From Meridianimaribacter flavus (GTDB lineage: Bacteria; Bacteroidota; Bacteroidia; Flavobacteriales; Flavobacteriaceae), in contig NZ_SOQZ01000002.1 of the NCBI RefSeq assembly GCF_004366715.1, forward strand, positions 124,001 to 188,000: a DNA stretch of 64,000 bases, in the 5' to 3' direction. The notes beneath the pieces were generated by a model. The model ran no database searches, was not told the origin of the DNA, and saw nothing but the letters and a program-made list of their open reading frames with translations. Below, one piece after another: positions 42,090 through 52,607 of this stretch. The position numbers and the translations under genes were made by a program. The number at the start of each line of letters is the position of its first letter. Position 1 is the first letter of the stretch.

Positions 42090-45062
42090 TTACAGCTTTA
42101 CGTCTTCAGGCTTTTCGTAGTTGAATAAATGATCAACATCCATTTCTTGTACTTCACCTAACTTACTTAACGCTTTAAAGTCGATTTCATTTTTGTTACC
42201 AATAACCATTACGTTATAGTTTTCACCCTTAATATTTGTATTGAAGAAGTTTCTTAAATCTTCAATAGTCATATCTTTTATAGTGTTATAGATTTCTTCT
42301 CTGTTATCGTTTTCTATACCTCTTTTTTGAAGCCCTTCATAAGTCCAGAAGATATTAGATTTTGTAATACGTTGTGCAGCAATCTTTTTTAATGTAGCTT
42401 CTTTAGCAGCATTAAATTGCTCTTCAGCTTCAGGCATATTAGTCATAAGCTCCATCATTGCATCTACTGCTTGTGGCATCTTGTTTGCTTGAGTACCAAT
42501 GTAAGCCATTACATAGTTAGACTCGTCTTTATCACTTGCATTACTATAGCTAGAAAACGCTGAGTAAGCTAACGATTTAGACTCTCTAATTTCTTGGAAT
42601 ACTATTGAAGATAAACCACTACCAAAATACGTGTTAAATAAAGTAGAAGCTGCCATGTTTTCAGCTTTAAAAGGCTCTCCTTTTGCTAAAAACAACATTT
42701 CAGACTGTACCATATCGTAATCTACAAAGTACACATTACCTCCTGTTTCTTTTTCAACATAAGCTGTAGCTTCAGGGTATTCTTTTAACTCGGTAGGTAA
42801 AATGTGATGTGTATTTAATGCTGCAATAGCAGCATCAACATCTTTACCGTAATAGAATACACGCTGTTTGTAGTTTTTCATGTCTTTAACTAAATCAACT
42901 AACTCTTGTGGATTTACTGTTGCTAGCTCACTAGCTTGCATGATGTTTCTTAATCTTGAATTATCACCATACTTACCATAGTTCATTAATCCGTTAAAAA
43001 GAATATTTCCTTTTTGAGTTTTACCGTCTTGTCTTCCTTTAATGATTTGATCAACATACTTATCATAAGCTTCTTGGTCTGGAACAGCATTAGCCCATAA
43101 ATGCTCTAATAACTCTAATCCTTTAGGCAAATTTTCTTTTAAACCACTTAAACCTACATAAGACTTCTCTGAACCTGCACTTACATAATAATCGATACCT
43201 AATTTGTAAAATTCTTTCTTAAGATCTTCAGCTGAGTATTTATCAGTTCCTAAGTACTCTAAATATCCAACAGCTAATCCTAACTTTTTATCGTTATCAC
43301 TTCCCATATCAAAAATGATATTTAAGTCGAAAAGATCGTTCAACTCATTTTCAATATAAGATACTTTAATTCCATTATCGGTTTTGGATTCTTTAATCGC
43401 TGTTTTGTAATCAACGTATTGTGGCTGTAATTCAGCAGCTTCAATAGCATTAAAGTTTGTTAAGTACTCAGAGCTCTTATCTCTGTTAAGATTTACAGGA
43501 GTAATACCAGGATTTTCAACCTTTACGATTGAGTTATCTTCTCCTTGACGCTTGTAGGTTACTACATAATTGTCTTTATAAAAACCATTAGCAAAATCTA
43601 CTAATTCTTGTTTAGTGATTTTCTTTAAATCATCTAAAAACTTCACTTTTCTTTGCCAATCTTCGTGGTGAATAAAAGCATTATAATACATTGAAGCTAA
43701 AGCAGTACTGTTTTCGTACTGTCTAGTTTCACTAAGCTTAAGGTCATTAATAACTGCGTCTAACATCCAATCTTCAAATTCTCCTTTTTTAAGCTTATCT
43801 ATTTGAGCTAATAGTAAATCTTTAACTTCATCTAGTGTTTGACCTTCTTTAGGAGAACCATTAAATGTATGGTATCCATAATCATTTAAAAAAGTAGGAG
43901 AACATCCAGCATATTGTACAACTTGTTGCTGATTTAAATTTAAATCAATTAAACCTGCTTTACCATTAGCTAAAATCATATCGGCAAGTGTCATTAATTT
44001 TTCTTCATCGGTATTTACACCTTTAGAACGGAAAGCTATAGATACACTTTCTGATTCTGGGCCAAACACTTCTTTTACAATTGGAGCAGTTATTGGCTCT
44101 TCAACTGGCAACGTAGGGTGTGTAACTTCTTTACGCTCTAATTTTCCAAAAGTTTCATTTACCTTTTTTATTGTAGCATCAAAATCTAAATCACCAACTA
44201 ATACCATTGCCATGTTATTTGGCACATAATATTTGTCGAAATAATTATGAATTGCTACCATTGAAGGATTTTTTAAGTGCTCTCCTGTACCAATAGTAGT
44301 TTGTTGTCCGTAAGGGTGGTTTGGAAACAAACCATCTAACATTGCTGCGTATGATTTTCTAAAATCGTTATCCTGACCTCTGTTAAACTCTTCAAAAACA
44401 GCTTCAAGTTCAGTATGAAATAAACGCAATACTAACTGGCTAAAACGCTCACTTTCTAATTTTAACCATTTATCTAACTCATTAGCAGGAATTTTGTTTT
44501 TGTAAACTGTTTCCTCAAACCAAGTATGTGCATTTGTTCCTGTAGCTCCAAGAGAGCTAACCATTTTATCATACTCGTTAGCTACACAATAGTTTGAAGC
44601 CTCTAGCGATACTTCATCTATCTTCTTATAAAGCGCTTTTTTCTTTTCAGGATCAGTTTCAGCTTTATGCTCTTCGTACAAATCAGAAATTTGCTTTAAA
44701 TACTCTTTTTCTTTTTCCCAGTCTAACGCACTAATCTCATCAGTACCTTTAAACACCATGTGCTCTAAGTAGTGTGCTAATCCAGTAGATTCTTTAGGAT
44801 CATAGTTAGAACCAGCTCTAACTGCTATGTAAGTTTGAATTTTTGGCTCATCATTATTTTTACTTAAGTATACTTTTAAACCATTGTCTAGAGTATACAA
44901 ACGTAAACCTGTTGGATCGTTTTCAACAGTTTCATAAGAAAACCCACTAGCGTCTTTATGTGTTTCAACAGCATAAGCCAAAGTGTCATTGCCTTTATCG
45001 GTTTTGCAGCTAAACACTACAAACAGTGATAAACACAAGTAAAGTAATTTAAATTGTTTCAT
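42090..45062 (-). CDS. M16-family zinc metallopeptidase lipoprotein, 990 aa
   Basis: The lipobox is VVFSC. The first M16 domain has the zinc site HYLEHMVFKGT (HxxEH) with the distal Glu in a later LELEAVFEEF-like helix, and the whole of about 970 residues holds two tandem M16 halves (the second has no zinc motif, as usual). It is a periplasmic or outer-membrane-anchored peptidase, similar to pitrilysin. A single gene between two terminators. Confidence 0.9.
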   Translation of the reverse strand: MKQFKLLYLCLSLFVVFSCKTDKGNDTLAYAVETHKDASGFSYETVENDPTGLRLYTLDNGLKVYLSKNNDEPKIQTYIAVRAGSNYDPKESTGLAHYLEHMVFKGTDEISALDWEKEKEYLKQISDLYEEHKAETDPEKKKALYKKIDEVSLEASNYCVANEYDKMVSSLGATGTNAHTWFEETVYKNKIPANELDKWLKLESERFSQLVLRLFHTELEAVFEEFNRGQDNDFRKSYAAMLDGLFPNHPYGQQTTIGTGEHLKNPSMVAIHNYFDKYYVPNNMAMVLVGDLDFDATIKKVNETFGKLERKEVTHPTLPVEEPITAPIVKEVFGPESESVSIAFRSKGVNTDEEKLMTLADMILANGKAGLIDLNLNQQQVVQYAGCSPTFLNDYGYHTFNGSPKEGQTLDEVKDLLLAQIDKLKKGEFEDWMLDAVINDLKLSETRQYENSTALASMYYNAFIHHEDWQRKVKFLDDLKKITKQELVDFANGFYKDNYVVTYKRQGEDNSIVKVENPGITPVNLNRDKSSEYLTNFNAIEAAELQPQYVDYKTAIKESKTDNGIKVSYIENELNDLFDLNIIFDMGSDNDKKLGLAVGYLEYLGTDKYSAEDLKKEFYKLGIDYYVSAGSEKSYVGLSGLKENLPKGLELLEHLWANAVPDQEAYDKYVDQIIKGRQDGKTQKGNILFNGLMNYGKYGDNSRLRNIMQASELATVNPQELVDLVKDMKNYKQRVFYYGKDVDAAIAALNTHHILPTELKEYPEATAYVEKETGGNVYFVDYDMVQSEMLFLAKGEPFKAENMAASTLFNTYFGSGLSSIVFQEIRESKSLAYSAFSSYSNASDKDESNYVMAYIGTQANKMPQAVDAMMELMTNMPEAEEQFNAAKEATLKKIAAQRITKSNIFWTYEGLQKRGIENDNREEIYNTIKDMTIEDLRNFFNTNIKGENYNVMVIGNKNEIDFKALSKLGEVQEMDVDHLFNYEKPEDVKL

Positions 45063-45081
45063 TTGTTGATTTGTTAATTGA

Positions 45082-45119
45082 TAAAAAAATTCCGTTGACT
45101 AAGATACAGCCAACGGAAT
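45082..45119 (-). terminator. Terminator after sucD
   Basis: ATTCCGTTG / CAACGGAAT (45089-45097 and 45111-45119), a perfect 9-bp stem, followed on the minus strand by a T-tract of seven. It lies 38 nt after the sucD stop. Confidence 0.88.
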
Positions 45120-45156
45120 GATAACGAGATATTTTTGTATATATTTTAACAAAAAG

Positions 45157-46029
45157 TTATGATAAAACTTCTGCTACTTTTTTACCTATTTCAGCAGGTG
45201 AATCAACTACATGAATTCCACAATCTCTCATAATTGCTTTTTTAGCTTGGGCAGTATCGTCACTACCACCAACTATAGCTCCAGCATGACCCATTGTACG
45301 TCCTGCAGGCGCAGTTTCACCAGCTATAAACCCAATAATAGGTTTTTTGCTTCCACTGTTTTTATACCATTTAGCAGCATCAGCTTCTAATTGACCTCCA
45401 ATTTCTCCAATCATAACCACAGCTTCAGTTTCTGAATCGTTAATTAACAACTCAACAGCTTCCTTAGTCGTTGTTCCAATAATTGGGTCTCCACCAATAC
45501 CAATTGCTGTAGTAATTCCTAAACCTTGTTTTACTACTTGGTCAGCCGCTTCATAAGTTAATGTTCCTGATTTTGAAACAATCCCTACTTTTCCTTTTTT
45601 GAAAACGAAACCAGGCATAATACCTACTTTAGCTTCACCAGGAGTGATTACTCCAGGACAGTTAGGACCTATTAAACGACAATCTTTATCTTTAATATAG
45701 TTTGAAGCCGTAATCATATCAGCAACTGGAATACCTTCAGTAATTGTGATAATTACTTTAATACCAGCATCAGCAGCTTCCATAATTGCATCAGCAGCAA
45801 ACGCTGGTGGTACAAATATAATAGTTGTATCTGCTCCTACTGAATCAACAGCTTCTTTTACAGTGTTAAAAACTGGTTTATCTAAATGAGTTTGACCACC
45901 TTTTCCTGGTGTAACACCTCCAACAACATTGGTTCCATACTCAATCATTTGTCCAGCGTGAAAAGTACCTTCACTACCTGTAAAACCTTGTACTATAATT
46001 TTTGAATTCTTATTTACTAAAACGCTCAT
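45157..46029 (-). CDS. sucD: SucD: succinate-CoA ligase, ADP-forming, alpha subunit, 290 aa
   Basis: The CoA-binding N-terminus ([15 protein letters not shown]), the [21 protein letters not shown] loop, [10 protein letters not shown] and the phospho-His region [13 protein letters not shown] identify the alpha subunit of this TCA-cycle enzyme. The beta subunit gene is not in the window. A TATTTTTG box upstream gives it its own promoter; it is closed by a terminator. Confidence 0.97.
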   Translation of the reverse strand: MSVLVNKNSKIIVQGFTGSEGTFHAGQMIEYGTNVVGGVTPGKGGQTHLDKPVFNTVKEAVDSVGADTTIIFVPPAFAADAIMEAADAGIKVIITITEGIPVADMITASNYIKDKDCRLIGPNCPGVITPGEAKVGIMPGFVFKKGKVGIVSKSGTLTYEAADQVVKQGLGITTAIGIGGDPIIGTTTKEAVELLINDSETEAVVMIGEIGGQLEADAAKWYKNSGSKKPIIGFIAGETAPAGRTMGHAGAIVGGSDDTAQAKKAIMRDCGIHVVDSPAEIGKKVAEVLS

Positions 46030-46061
46030 CTATATTTTGATTTTTATTTTAAAAAACGTTA

Positions 46062-46069
46062 CAAAAATA
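46062..46069 (-). promoter_or_regulatory. -7 promoter box for sucD
   Basis: TATTTTTG on the minus strand matches TAnnTTTG and lies 32 nt before the sucD ATG. Confidence 0.6.
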
Positions 46070-46096
46070 CTGTTTTAACACCTATAAAAAAGTGTT

Positions 46097-46504
46097 TTAT
46101 ACTTTTATTTTTGAAAATGATTTAAGACTCTCTAAACTTACATCTGCTTGCTGGCTTATTTCGTAACCACGATAGAGTTTATTGTCTTTTAACTCCCAGA
46201 TAGTTATAAAATGTGCCATTGGTTGTTCTTCATCAGGATCTTCAATTGTTCTTACATGGACAGTATATCTCGTAGTCACAAAATTTTCATCGGCTAACAG
46301 ATGACTGATTTCAACTCTAAACGACTCATACGTTCTACTGATATCTAAGAATAAATCTTTAATATCATTAAACTTTAAAACAGAAAACCCTTTACTACTA
46401 CTCCAATGCAATAAACAATCTTTATGTAGATAATTATCAATTACAGTTGTTTCATTGGCAAAATCTGATTCATAAAAACGCTTTACATATTCTTTTGGAG
46501 TCAT
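46097..46504 (-). CDS. SnoaL-like / NTF2-fold protein, 135 aa
   Basis: A single NTF2-like domain: [12 protein letters not shown] at the start, LHWSSSKGF, a strand [10 protein letters not shown] and the late [19 protein letters not shown]. Such proteins bind small molecules or act as isomerases, but active-site residues cannot be matched here. Its ATG overlaps the stop of the second lpxD-like gene (4 nt), so it is the last gene of the lipid A operon. A remnant of another SnoaL-like gene is at 9176-9365. Confidence 0.8.
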   Translation of the reverse strand: MTPKEYVKRFYESDFANETTVIDNYLHKDCLLHWSSSKGFSVLKFNDIKDLFLDISRTYESFRVEISHLLADENFVTTRYTVHVRTIEDPDEEQPMAHFITIWELKDNKLYRGYEISQQADVSLESLKSFSKIKV

Positions 46505-47439
46505 GATTTATTTTTTAATTGTTCTAAAATTTCAGGAATCTTCTTGATAGAAGCTATTTCTTTATATTTAGATCTAAAATCATCTGCTGGTGTCCCAAAA
46601 TAGCTATTGTTACCTTCAAGAGATTTACTTACTCCTGATTGTGCAGAAATAACTGCTTTTGAACCTATGGTAATTCCGCTGGTAATACCTACTTGTCCCC
46701 AGATAGTTACTTCGTCTTCAATTACTACACAACCTGCAATACCCACTTGCGATGCAATGAGACATTTTTTACCAATAACAGTGTCATGCCCTATTTGAAT
46801 TAAGTTATCTAGCTTAGAGCCTTCTCCAATGGTAGTATCTCCTGTAACACCTTTATCTATTGTACAAGAAGCTCCTATATCAACATTATCTTGAATAACT
46901 ACTCGACCTCCAGAAAGTAAACGATCAAAACCAGTTGGTCTTTTTTTGTAGTAAAATGCATTTGCGCCTAATACAGTACCTGAATGTATTGTAACATTAT
47001 CACCAATAACAGCATCATCATAAATACTTACATTGGAATGGATAACACAATTGTCACCTATTATAACATTATTACCAATAAAACAATTGGGCTGAATAAC
47101 TGTGTTTTTTCCAACTTTTGCAGTCTTTGATATTGCAATATCAGAAGCTTGAAACGGTTTAAAATGTTGCGTGAGTTTATTAAAATCTCTAAAAGGGTCA
47201 TCACTAATTAATAGTGCTTTCCCTTCAGGACATCCTACCTCTTTATTAATTAATATTATGGTTGCAGCAGATTGTAATGCCTTATCATAATACTTAGGAT
47301 GATCAACAAACACAATGTCTCCTGGCTCAACCACATGAATTTCGTTCATGCCCAAAACAGGAAAGGTCTCTTCTCCAACATAATCACACTTAATTATGCT
47401 AGCTATTTCTTTTAAAGTATGTGGTTTAGAAAATTTCAA
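46501..47439 (-). CDS. LpxD-like acyltransferase, second paralogue, 312 aa
   Basis: An LpxD-type N-terminal domain ([15 protein letters not shown]) leads into about ten left-handed beta-helix hexapeptide turns ([40 protein letters not shown] with the catalytic His region IGHD). The chain is shorter than LpxD1 (342 aa). In flavobacteria a second such gene often sits beside efp; it may modify another position or a different acceptor. It lies 6 nt after efp. Confidence 0.85.
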   Translation of the reverse strand: MKFSKPHTLKEIASIIKCDYVGEETFPVLGMNEIHVVEPGDIVFVDHPKYYDKALQSAATIILINKEVGCPEGKALLISDDPFRDFNKLTQHFKPFQASDIAISKTAKVGKNTVIQPNCFIGNNVIIGDNCVIHSNVSIYDDAVIGDNVTIHSGTVLGANAFYYKKRPTGFDRLLSGGRVVIQDNVDIGASCTIDKGVTGDTTIGEGSKLDNLIQIGHDTVIGKKCLIASQVGIAGCVVIEDEVTIWGQVGITSGITIGSKAVISAQSGVSKSLEGNNSYFGTPADDFRSKYKEIASIKKIPEILEQLKNKS

Positions 47440-47445
47440 TTAAAG

Positions 47446-48012
47446 TTATTCTTTAATTCTTTCTTTGTAAGTTCCTTTTTCAGTTTCAATCTTAATCTTG
47501 TCTCCTTCATTAATAAACAAAGGTACATTTACCTCTGCTCCTGTCTCAACAGTTGCTGGTTTTGTTGCATTAGTTGCTGTGTTTCCTTTTACTCCAGGTT
47601 CAGTTGCAGTAACTTCTAGAATAACACTTGCAGGCATTTCAACAGATAAAGGTAAATTATCTTCTGTATTGATAAGCACAGTTACTACTTCTCCTTCTTT
47701 CATTAATTCTGGTCTGTCTAATGCAGCTTCTAATAAACGAATTTGAGTATAATCTTCAGTATTCATAAAATGGTAAAATTCTCCATCGTTATATAAAAAC
47801 TGAAACTTGTGAGTTTCTACTCTAACGTCTTCAATTTTATGTCCTGCAGAAAAGGTGTTATCTATAACTTTTCCTGTAGTTACACTTTTTAATTTTGTAC
47901 GAACAAACGCTGGTCCTTTACCAGGTTTTACGTGTAAAAATTCTATAATTTTATAAATATCATGATTGTATCTAATACACAATCCGTTTCTAATATCACT
48001 TGTAGTTGCCAT
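47446..48012 (-). CDS. efp: Elongation factor P, 188 aa
   Basis: Three beta-barrel domains with the normal length; the tip loop is VKPGKGPAFVR, with K32 at the place that is modified or bears the tip residue in other bacteria. It relieves ribosome stalling at proline runs. It is co-transcribed with lpxA (3 nt gap) and the second lpxD. Confidence 0.97.
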   Translation of the reverse strand: MATTSDIRNGLCIRYNHDIYKIIEFLHVKPGKGPAFVRTKLKSVTTGKVIDNTFSAGHKIEDVRVETHKFQFLYNDGEFYHFMNTEDYTQIRLLEAALDRPELMKEGEVVTVLINTEDNLPLSVEMPASVILEVTATEPGVKGNTATNATKPATVETGAEVNVPLFINEGDKIKIETEKGTYKERIKE

Positions 48013-48015
48013 AAA

Positions 48016-48801
48016 TTAATTTGATTTAAAATATCCTTTCATAATACCTCTTTGAGAGTCTTTGATAAATTGAAGTATTTCATCGCGTTCTGAAGTCGCT
48101 TCCATTTCAGCTTCAATAATCTCAGCAGCTTGGGTATTGTTATAATTTTTTTGATACAGAATTCTGTATATATCTTGAATTTCTCTAATTTTTTCGGTTG
48201 AGAACCCTCTTCGTCTTAGTCCTACAGAGTTTATACCAACATAAGACAAAGGCTCTCTTGCTGCTTTTACATAAGGAGGCACATCTTTTCTTACTAAAGA
48301 CCCTCCTGTTACAAAAGCATGATTACCAATTGAACAAAATTGGTGTACAGCAGTCATACCAGCAAGTACAACATAATCACCAACAGTAATATGACCTGCT
48401 AATGTTGAGTTGTTTGAAAAAATACAGTTATTACCTACAATACAATCGTGAGCAATATGGCAATACGCCATAATTAAACAATTATCTCCTACAACTGTTT
48501 TCATCTTATCAGTTGTGCCTCTATTAATGGTAACACACTCTCTTATAGTTACATTATCTCCAATAATTGTAAGCGTGTCTTCGTCTTTGTATTTTAAGTC
48601 TTGAGGTACTGCAGAAATTACAGCGCCAGGGAAAATATTACAGTTTTTTCCTATTCTTGCACCTTCCATAATGGTAACATTACTTCCAATCCAAGTACCT
48701 TCACCTATAGTTACATTATTGTTGATTGTTGTAAAAGGTTCTATTACGACATTCTTTGCAATTTTTGCTCCAGGATGCACGTATGCTAATGGTTGGTTCA
48801 T
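48016..48801 (-). CDS. lpxA: LpxA: UDP-N-acetylglucosamine acyltransferase, 261 aa
   Basis: A left-handed beta-helix protein of normal length with the catalytic His region AYCHIAHDCIVGNN and the C-terminal helices (RRRGFSTEKIREIQDIY). It starts lipid A synthesis. The ATG overlaps the stop of a 31-codon ORF upstream (ATGA), which fills the gap to lpxC. Confidence 0.96.
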   Translation of the reverse strand: MNQPLAYVHPGAKIAKNVVIEPFTTINNNVTIGEGTWIGSNVTIMEGARIGKNCNIFPGAVISAVPQDLKYKDEDTLTIIGDNVTIRECVTINRGTTDKMKTVVGDNCLIMAYCHIAHDCIVGNNCIFSNNSTLAGHITVGDYVVLAGMTAVHQFCSIGNHAFVTGGSLVRKDVPPYVKAAREPLSYVGINSVGLRRRGFSTEKIREIQDIYRILYQKNYNNTQAAEIIEAEMEATSERDEILQFIKDSQRGIMKGYFKSN

Positions 48802-48893
48802 TTTTGTAATTTTAATTTAAATGAATAGGTGAAAATGTATTCGCCTATTTGATTGACCAAAGCACTTAAAATATAAGTTTCTGTCTGGTTCAT
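48798..48893 (-). CDS. Candidate 31-aa peptide filling the lpxC-lpxA gap
   Basis: An ATG at 48893, 2 nt after the lpxC-fabZ stop, opens MNQTETYILSALVNQIGEY, then IFTYSFKLKLQK, and its TGA overlaps the lpxA ATG (ATGA). The frame therefore exactly bridges the two genes and would couple their translation. The peptide is moderately hydrophobic and basic at its C-end. No homologue is known to me. Coding is plausible but unproven. Confidence 0.45.
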   Translation of the reverse strand: MNQTETYILSALVNQIGEYIFTYSFKLKLQK

Positions 48894-48895
48894 GT

Positions 48896-50302
48896 TTATT
48901 TCACTTTAGATATTTGAGCCATAAGCTCTGCTTCAGCGCATAACTTTCCGTTTGCATAAGCATATCCTTGCATGTGGCATATACCACGACGAATAGGTGT
49001 AATTAAATCACACTTAAATATCAATGTGTCACCAGGAACTACTTTTTGCTTAAACTTAACATTATCTATTTTCATAAAGAAGGTTAAGTAGTTTTCAGGA
49101 TCTGGCACTGTACTTAACACCAAAATACCTCCTGTTTGTGCCATAGCTTCAACTATTAAAACTCCTGGCATTACTGGAGCTCCTGGGAAATGGCCTGCAA
49201 AGAAAGGCTCGTTCATAGTGACGTTTTTCATACCTATAACACCACTATCAGTCAATTCAAATATTTTGTCAATAAGCAAAAATGGTTGTCTGTGAGGCAA
49301 CATTGCCATAATTTGATTGACATCCATTAATGGTTCTTGGTTTAAATCTACACTAGGAACATTGTTACGTCTTTCATTTTTAATGATTTTAGACATTTTT
49401 TTAGCAAACTGCGTATTGATATAATGCCCAGGCTTGTTAGCTATAATTTTCCCTCTAATACGAGTTCCTACTAAAGCTAAATCTCCTATTACGTCTAACA
49501 GTTTATGTCTAGCTGCTTCGTTAGGATGATGTAACGTAAGATTATCTAAAATTCCGTTTGGTTTTATTGCTAGAGTCTCTTTATTAAAAGCTACTTTAAG
49601 TTTTTCTGTAGTTTCTTTTGACAATTCCTTGTCAACATAAACTATTGCATTGTTTAAGTCGCCTCCTTTAATAAGTCCATGCTCTAAAAGCATTTCTAGT
49701 TCATGTAAGAAACTAAAGGTTCTAGAGTCTGAAATATCATCTTTAAAATCGGAAATATGATTTAAAGTTGCATTTTGAGTGCCTAATACTTTTGTACCAA
49801 AGTCAACCATTGTTGTAATTTGATATTCTTTAGAAGGCATAACAATAATTTCGCTACCTGTTTCTTCATCAGAATACGACACAACATCAGACACTACATA
49901 TTCTTCTCTAAAATCGTCTTGCTCTTCGATTCCTGCATTTTCTAATGCTTCAACAAAGAATTTTGAAGACCCATCCATAATTGGAGGTTCTGAAGCGTTT
50001 AGCTCAATAATAACGTTGTCAATATCCATTCCAACCAAAGCAGCCAAAACATGTTCAGAGGTTTGAATAACAACTCCATTTTTTTCTAAACATGTACCAC
50101 GTTGTGTGTTGGTAACATAGTTTGCATCAGCTTCGATTACTGGATTACCTTCTAAATCAATTCTTTTAAAAGAGTAACCATTATTTACCGAAGCAGGTTT
50201 AAAAGTAAGTGTTACATTTTTTCCTGTATGCAACCCAACACCTGTAAGCGAAACTTCTTTTTGAATGGTTTTTTGCTTAACGTCTGTTTTAATTATTGCC
50301 AT
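48896..50302 (-). CDS. lpxC-fabZ: LpxC-FabZ fusion: deacetylase / 3-hydroxyacyl-ACP dehydratase, 468 aa
   Basis: Residues 1-310 are LpxC, with the zinc sites around TSEHVLAAL and [17 protein letters not shown]. Residues about 325-468 are FabZ ([11 protein letters not shown], then [23 protein letters not shown]). This fusion is typical of Bacteroidota. It carries out the committed step of lipid A synthesis and the dehydration step of fatty acid elongation, which compete for the same precursor. Its ATG overlaps lpxD1 by 14 nt. Confidence 0.97.
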   Translation of the reverse strand: MAIIKTDVKQKTIQKEVSLTGVGLHTGKNVTLTFKPASVNNGYSFKRIDLEGNPVIEADANYVTNTQRGTCLEKNGVVIQTSEHVLAALVGMDIDNVIIELNASEPPIMDGSSKFFVEALENAGIEEQDDFREEYVVSDVVSYSDEETGSEIIVMPSKEYQITTMVDFGTKVLGTQNATLNHISDFKDDISDSRTFSFLHELEMLLEHGLIKGGDLNNAIVYVDKELSKETTEKLKVAFNKETLAIKPNGILDNLTLHHPNEAARHKLLDVIGDLALVGTRIRGKIIANKPGHYINTQFAKKMSKIIKNERRNNVPSVDLNQEPLMDVNQIMAMLPHRQPFLLIDKIFELTDSGVIGMKNVTMNEPFFAGHFPGAPVMPGVLIVEAMAQTGGILVLSTVPDPENYLTFFMKIDNVKFKQKVVPGDTLIFKCDLITPIRRGICHMQGYAYANGKLCAEAELMAQISKVK

Positions 50303-51317
50303 TTACTTTTTTTTCTATTTCATTAATATCTTTTACAATCTTAGGAAGGTTTTTAAAGTATACATAGGATTTATTAAAATCACCATAACTTAATGCTGGC
50401 GAACCTTGTAACACTTCATTATCCTTAATGTTTCGTCCAATTCCTGATTGTGCTTGGATTTTTACATTATTTCCTATTGTTATATGTCCTACAATACCAA
50501 CTTGACCACCTATAATACAGTTTTCACCAATTTTAGTAGATCCTGCTACACCTGTTTGAGCAGCAATAACTGTGTTTTTACCAACTTCAACATTATGTGC
50601 AATTTGTATTTGGTTATCAAGTTTAACTCCTTTTCTAATAATTGTAGAGCCCAACGTTGCTCTATCAATAGTAGTAGCAGCACCAATATCTACATAATCT
50701 TCAATAATTACATTTCCGGTTTGTGGCACTTTGCTATATTCTCCTTTTTCATTAGGTGCAAAGCCAAAACCATCAGCTCCAATTATAGCTCCTGAATTAA
50801 TCACACAGTTTGAGCCTATGTAACTTTCAGAATAAATTTTAGCTCCAGAAAACACTATGGTATTATCACCAATTGTAACATTGTCTCCTATATAAGCACT
50901 TGGAAATATTTTTACATTATCTCCTATTTTTACCTTATCACCTATATAAGTGAATGCGCCTACATAAACGTTTTCTCCATAGCTTGCTGTTTCTGAAATA
51001 AACGAGGGTTGTTCAATTCCACTTTTATTAAGTTTTACCTGATTGTAATACTCCAACAATTTTGAGAACGATTTATAAGCATCTTCAACTTTTATTAAAG
51101 TTGTAGTGATGTCGTTTTCTGCTTCAAAAGTTTTATTAACTATTGTAATTGATGCCTTTGTAGAATAAATATAAGGCTTGTATTTAGGATTAGCCAAAAA
51201 GGTTAATGACCCTTCGGTTCCTTCTTCTATTTTGGAAAGTTTAGAAACTTCAACATCGGGATTTCCAATAATATCACCTTCTAAAATTCCTGCTATTTGT
51301 GTTGCTGTGAATTTCAT
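50289..51317 (-). CDS. lpxD: LpxD: UDP-3-O-(3-hydroxymyristoyl)glucosamine N-acyltransferase, 342 aa
   Basis: The N-terminal uridine-binding domain ([19 protein letters not shown]), the hexapeptide repeats with [22 protein letters not shown] (catalytic His) and a C-terminal helix identify LpxD of normal length. The start is placed at ATG 51317; an ATG three codons earlier is possible. It follows the HD-domain gene by 25 nt. Confidence 0.96.
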   Translation of the reverse strand: MKFTATQIAGILEGDIIGNPDVEVSKLSKIEEGTEGSLTFLANPKYKPYIYSTKASITIVNKTFEAENDITTTLIKVEDAYKSFSKLLEYYNQVKLNKSGIEQPSFISETASYGENVYVGAFTYIGDKVKIGDNVKIFPSAYIGDNVTIGDNTIVFSGAKIYSESYIGSNCVINSGAIIGADGFGFAPNEKGEYSKVPQTGNVIIEDYVDIGAATTIDRATLGSTIIRKGVKLDNQIQIAHNVEVGKNTVIAAQTGVAGSTKIGENCIIGGQVGIVGHITIGNNVKIQAQSGIGRNIKDNEVLQGSPALSYGDFNKSYVYFKNLPKIVKDINEIEKKVNGNN

Positions 51318-51342
51318 TAATCGCAAAAATAGAAAAAATGTA

Positions 51343-52572
51343 TCACATTTTATCCTTAGGATAACATATATAATATTTAGTCACTTGTTTTGAAAGGGAC
51401 TTGATGTTGAACTGGTCTGATACTTTAGCGATGTCTACTATCTTTCCATTTTTTTGAAGAATATTAATCCCTTGCTTTTTGGCATTGTAAGCCTGATTAG
51501 AAATTTCGCCATAAAACACAAAATACTCAGCTTCTTCTTTAGATATTGAATGCTTGTTCATTAGGTTTTGAGTGTGTTTTTGCAAAACATCTTTCTTTAT
51601 CCTTTTATTCTTTATTTTAACTTTAAGTAAATCTCTATTGATAATCATTTCACAAAGATTTCTCAGTACAAAATCTTCATGAAACTGCCATGTTTTCATT
51701 GCTGAAACAATATCATAATCGTCTAATCGTGAAAAAGCTTCTAGAGTATCTTTATTAAAATCGTCTAGAGAGATTTCATTCTTAAGAAAATACTGTAAAG
51801 GTTCACTTGCTTGCAAATGAACTCCTTTATTGGTCAGTTCCTTAGCTCTACTCAACACCCTCATCAACAACTGCTCAGCAGCTAAACTAGTTTTATGCAA
51901 ATACACTTGCCAATACATAAAACGTCTTGCGACTAAAAATTTCTCAACACTATAAATACCTTTTTCTTCAACAACCAACACATCGTCAACTACATTAAGC
52001 ATAGTTATTAATCGCTCACTATTAATATTTCCCTCAGCAACTCCTGTGTAAAAACTATCACGCTTTAAATAATCTGACCGATCCATATCTAATTGACCAG
52101 AGATTAATTGACATAAAAACTTTCTGGAATAGTTACCTTTAAAAATAGCTATAGCAAGCGTTAAACTTGAGTTAAATTCTTTATTCAACTGCTCCATAAA
52201 AAGCATTGAAATATCCTCGTGCGAGACTCCACTAACAATACTATGTTCCATAGCATGCGAAAATGGACCATGACCAATATCATGTAATAAAATGGCAATA
52301 TAGAGCGCATTTTCTTCTTCTTCAGAAATGGCAACTCCCTTAAAACGAAGTACATTCACCGCTTTTTGCATTAGATGCATACACCCAATTGCATGATGAA
52401 ATCTAGTATGATGTGCACCTGGATAAACCAAATAAGACATTCCCATTTGGGTTATTCGTCTTAAACGCTGAAAGTATCTGTGTTCAATTAAATCAAAAAT
52501 TAACGAATTTGGAATAGTAATAAATCCGTAAATTGGGTCGTTAAATATCTTAAGTTTGTTTACCTTATTCAA
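51343..52572 (-). CDS. HD-domain phosphohydrolase, dNTPase-like, 409 aa
   Basis: The HD motif is [11 protein letters not shown] with [15 protein letters not shown], followed by HEDISMLFM, as in deoxynucleotide triphosphohydrolase-like proteins. The substrate is unknown. No ATG is possible after the in-frame stop; the start is TTG 52572. A perfect TATATTTG promoter box lies 27 nt upstream, at the very 5' end of porX, so this gene heads the lipid A operon. Confidence 0.9.
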   Translation of the reverse strand: MNKVNKLKIFNDPIYGFITIPNSLIFDLIEHRYFQRLRRITQMGMSYLVYPGAHHTRFHHAIGCMHLMQKAVNVLRFKGVAISEEEENALYIAILLHDIGHGPFSHAMEHSIVSGVSHEDISMLFMEQLNKEFNSSLTLAIAIFKGNYSRKFLCQLISGQLDMDRSDYLKRDSFYTGVAEGNINSERLITMLNVVDDVLVVEEKGIYSVEKFLVARRFMYWQVYLHKTSLAAEQLLMRVLSRAKELTNKGVHLQASEPLQYFLKNEISLDDFNKDTLEAFSRLDDYDIVSAMKTWQFHEDFVLRNLCEMIINRDLLKVKIKNKRIKKDVLQKHTQNLMNKHSISKEEAEYFVFYGEISNQAYNAKKQGINILQKNGKIVDIAKVSDQFNIKSLSKQVTKYYICYPKDKM

Positions 52573-52598
52573 ACTTCAATTTTTACTTTAAATTTAAA

Positions 52599-52606
52599 CA
52601 AATATA
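52599..52606 (-). promoter_or_regulatory. -7 promoter box for the HD / lpx operon
   Basis: TATATTTG on the minus strand is an exact match and ends 27 nt before the TTG start at 52572. Its -33 region would lie inside the first codons of porX, so the two divergent promoters overlap. Confidence 0.6.
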
Positions 52607-52607
52607 C

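Noticed and set aside
46607-50795. Plus-strand frames opposite lpxD, efp and lpxA
   Set aside because: They are shadows of hexapeptide-repeat and barrel genes, with Cys/Ser-rich, non-protein-like sequences.
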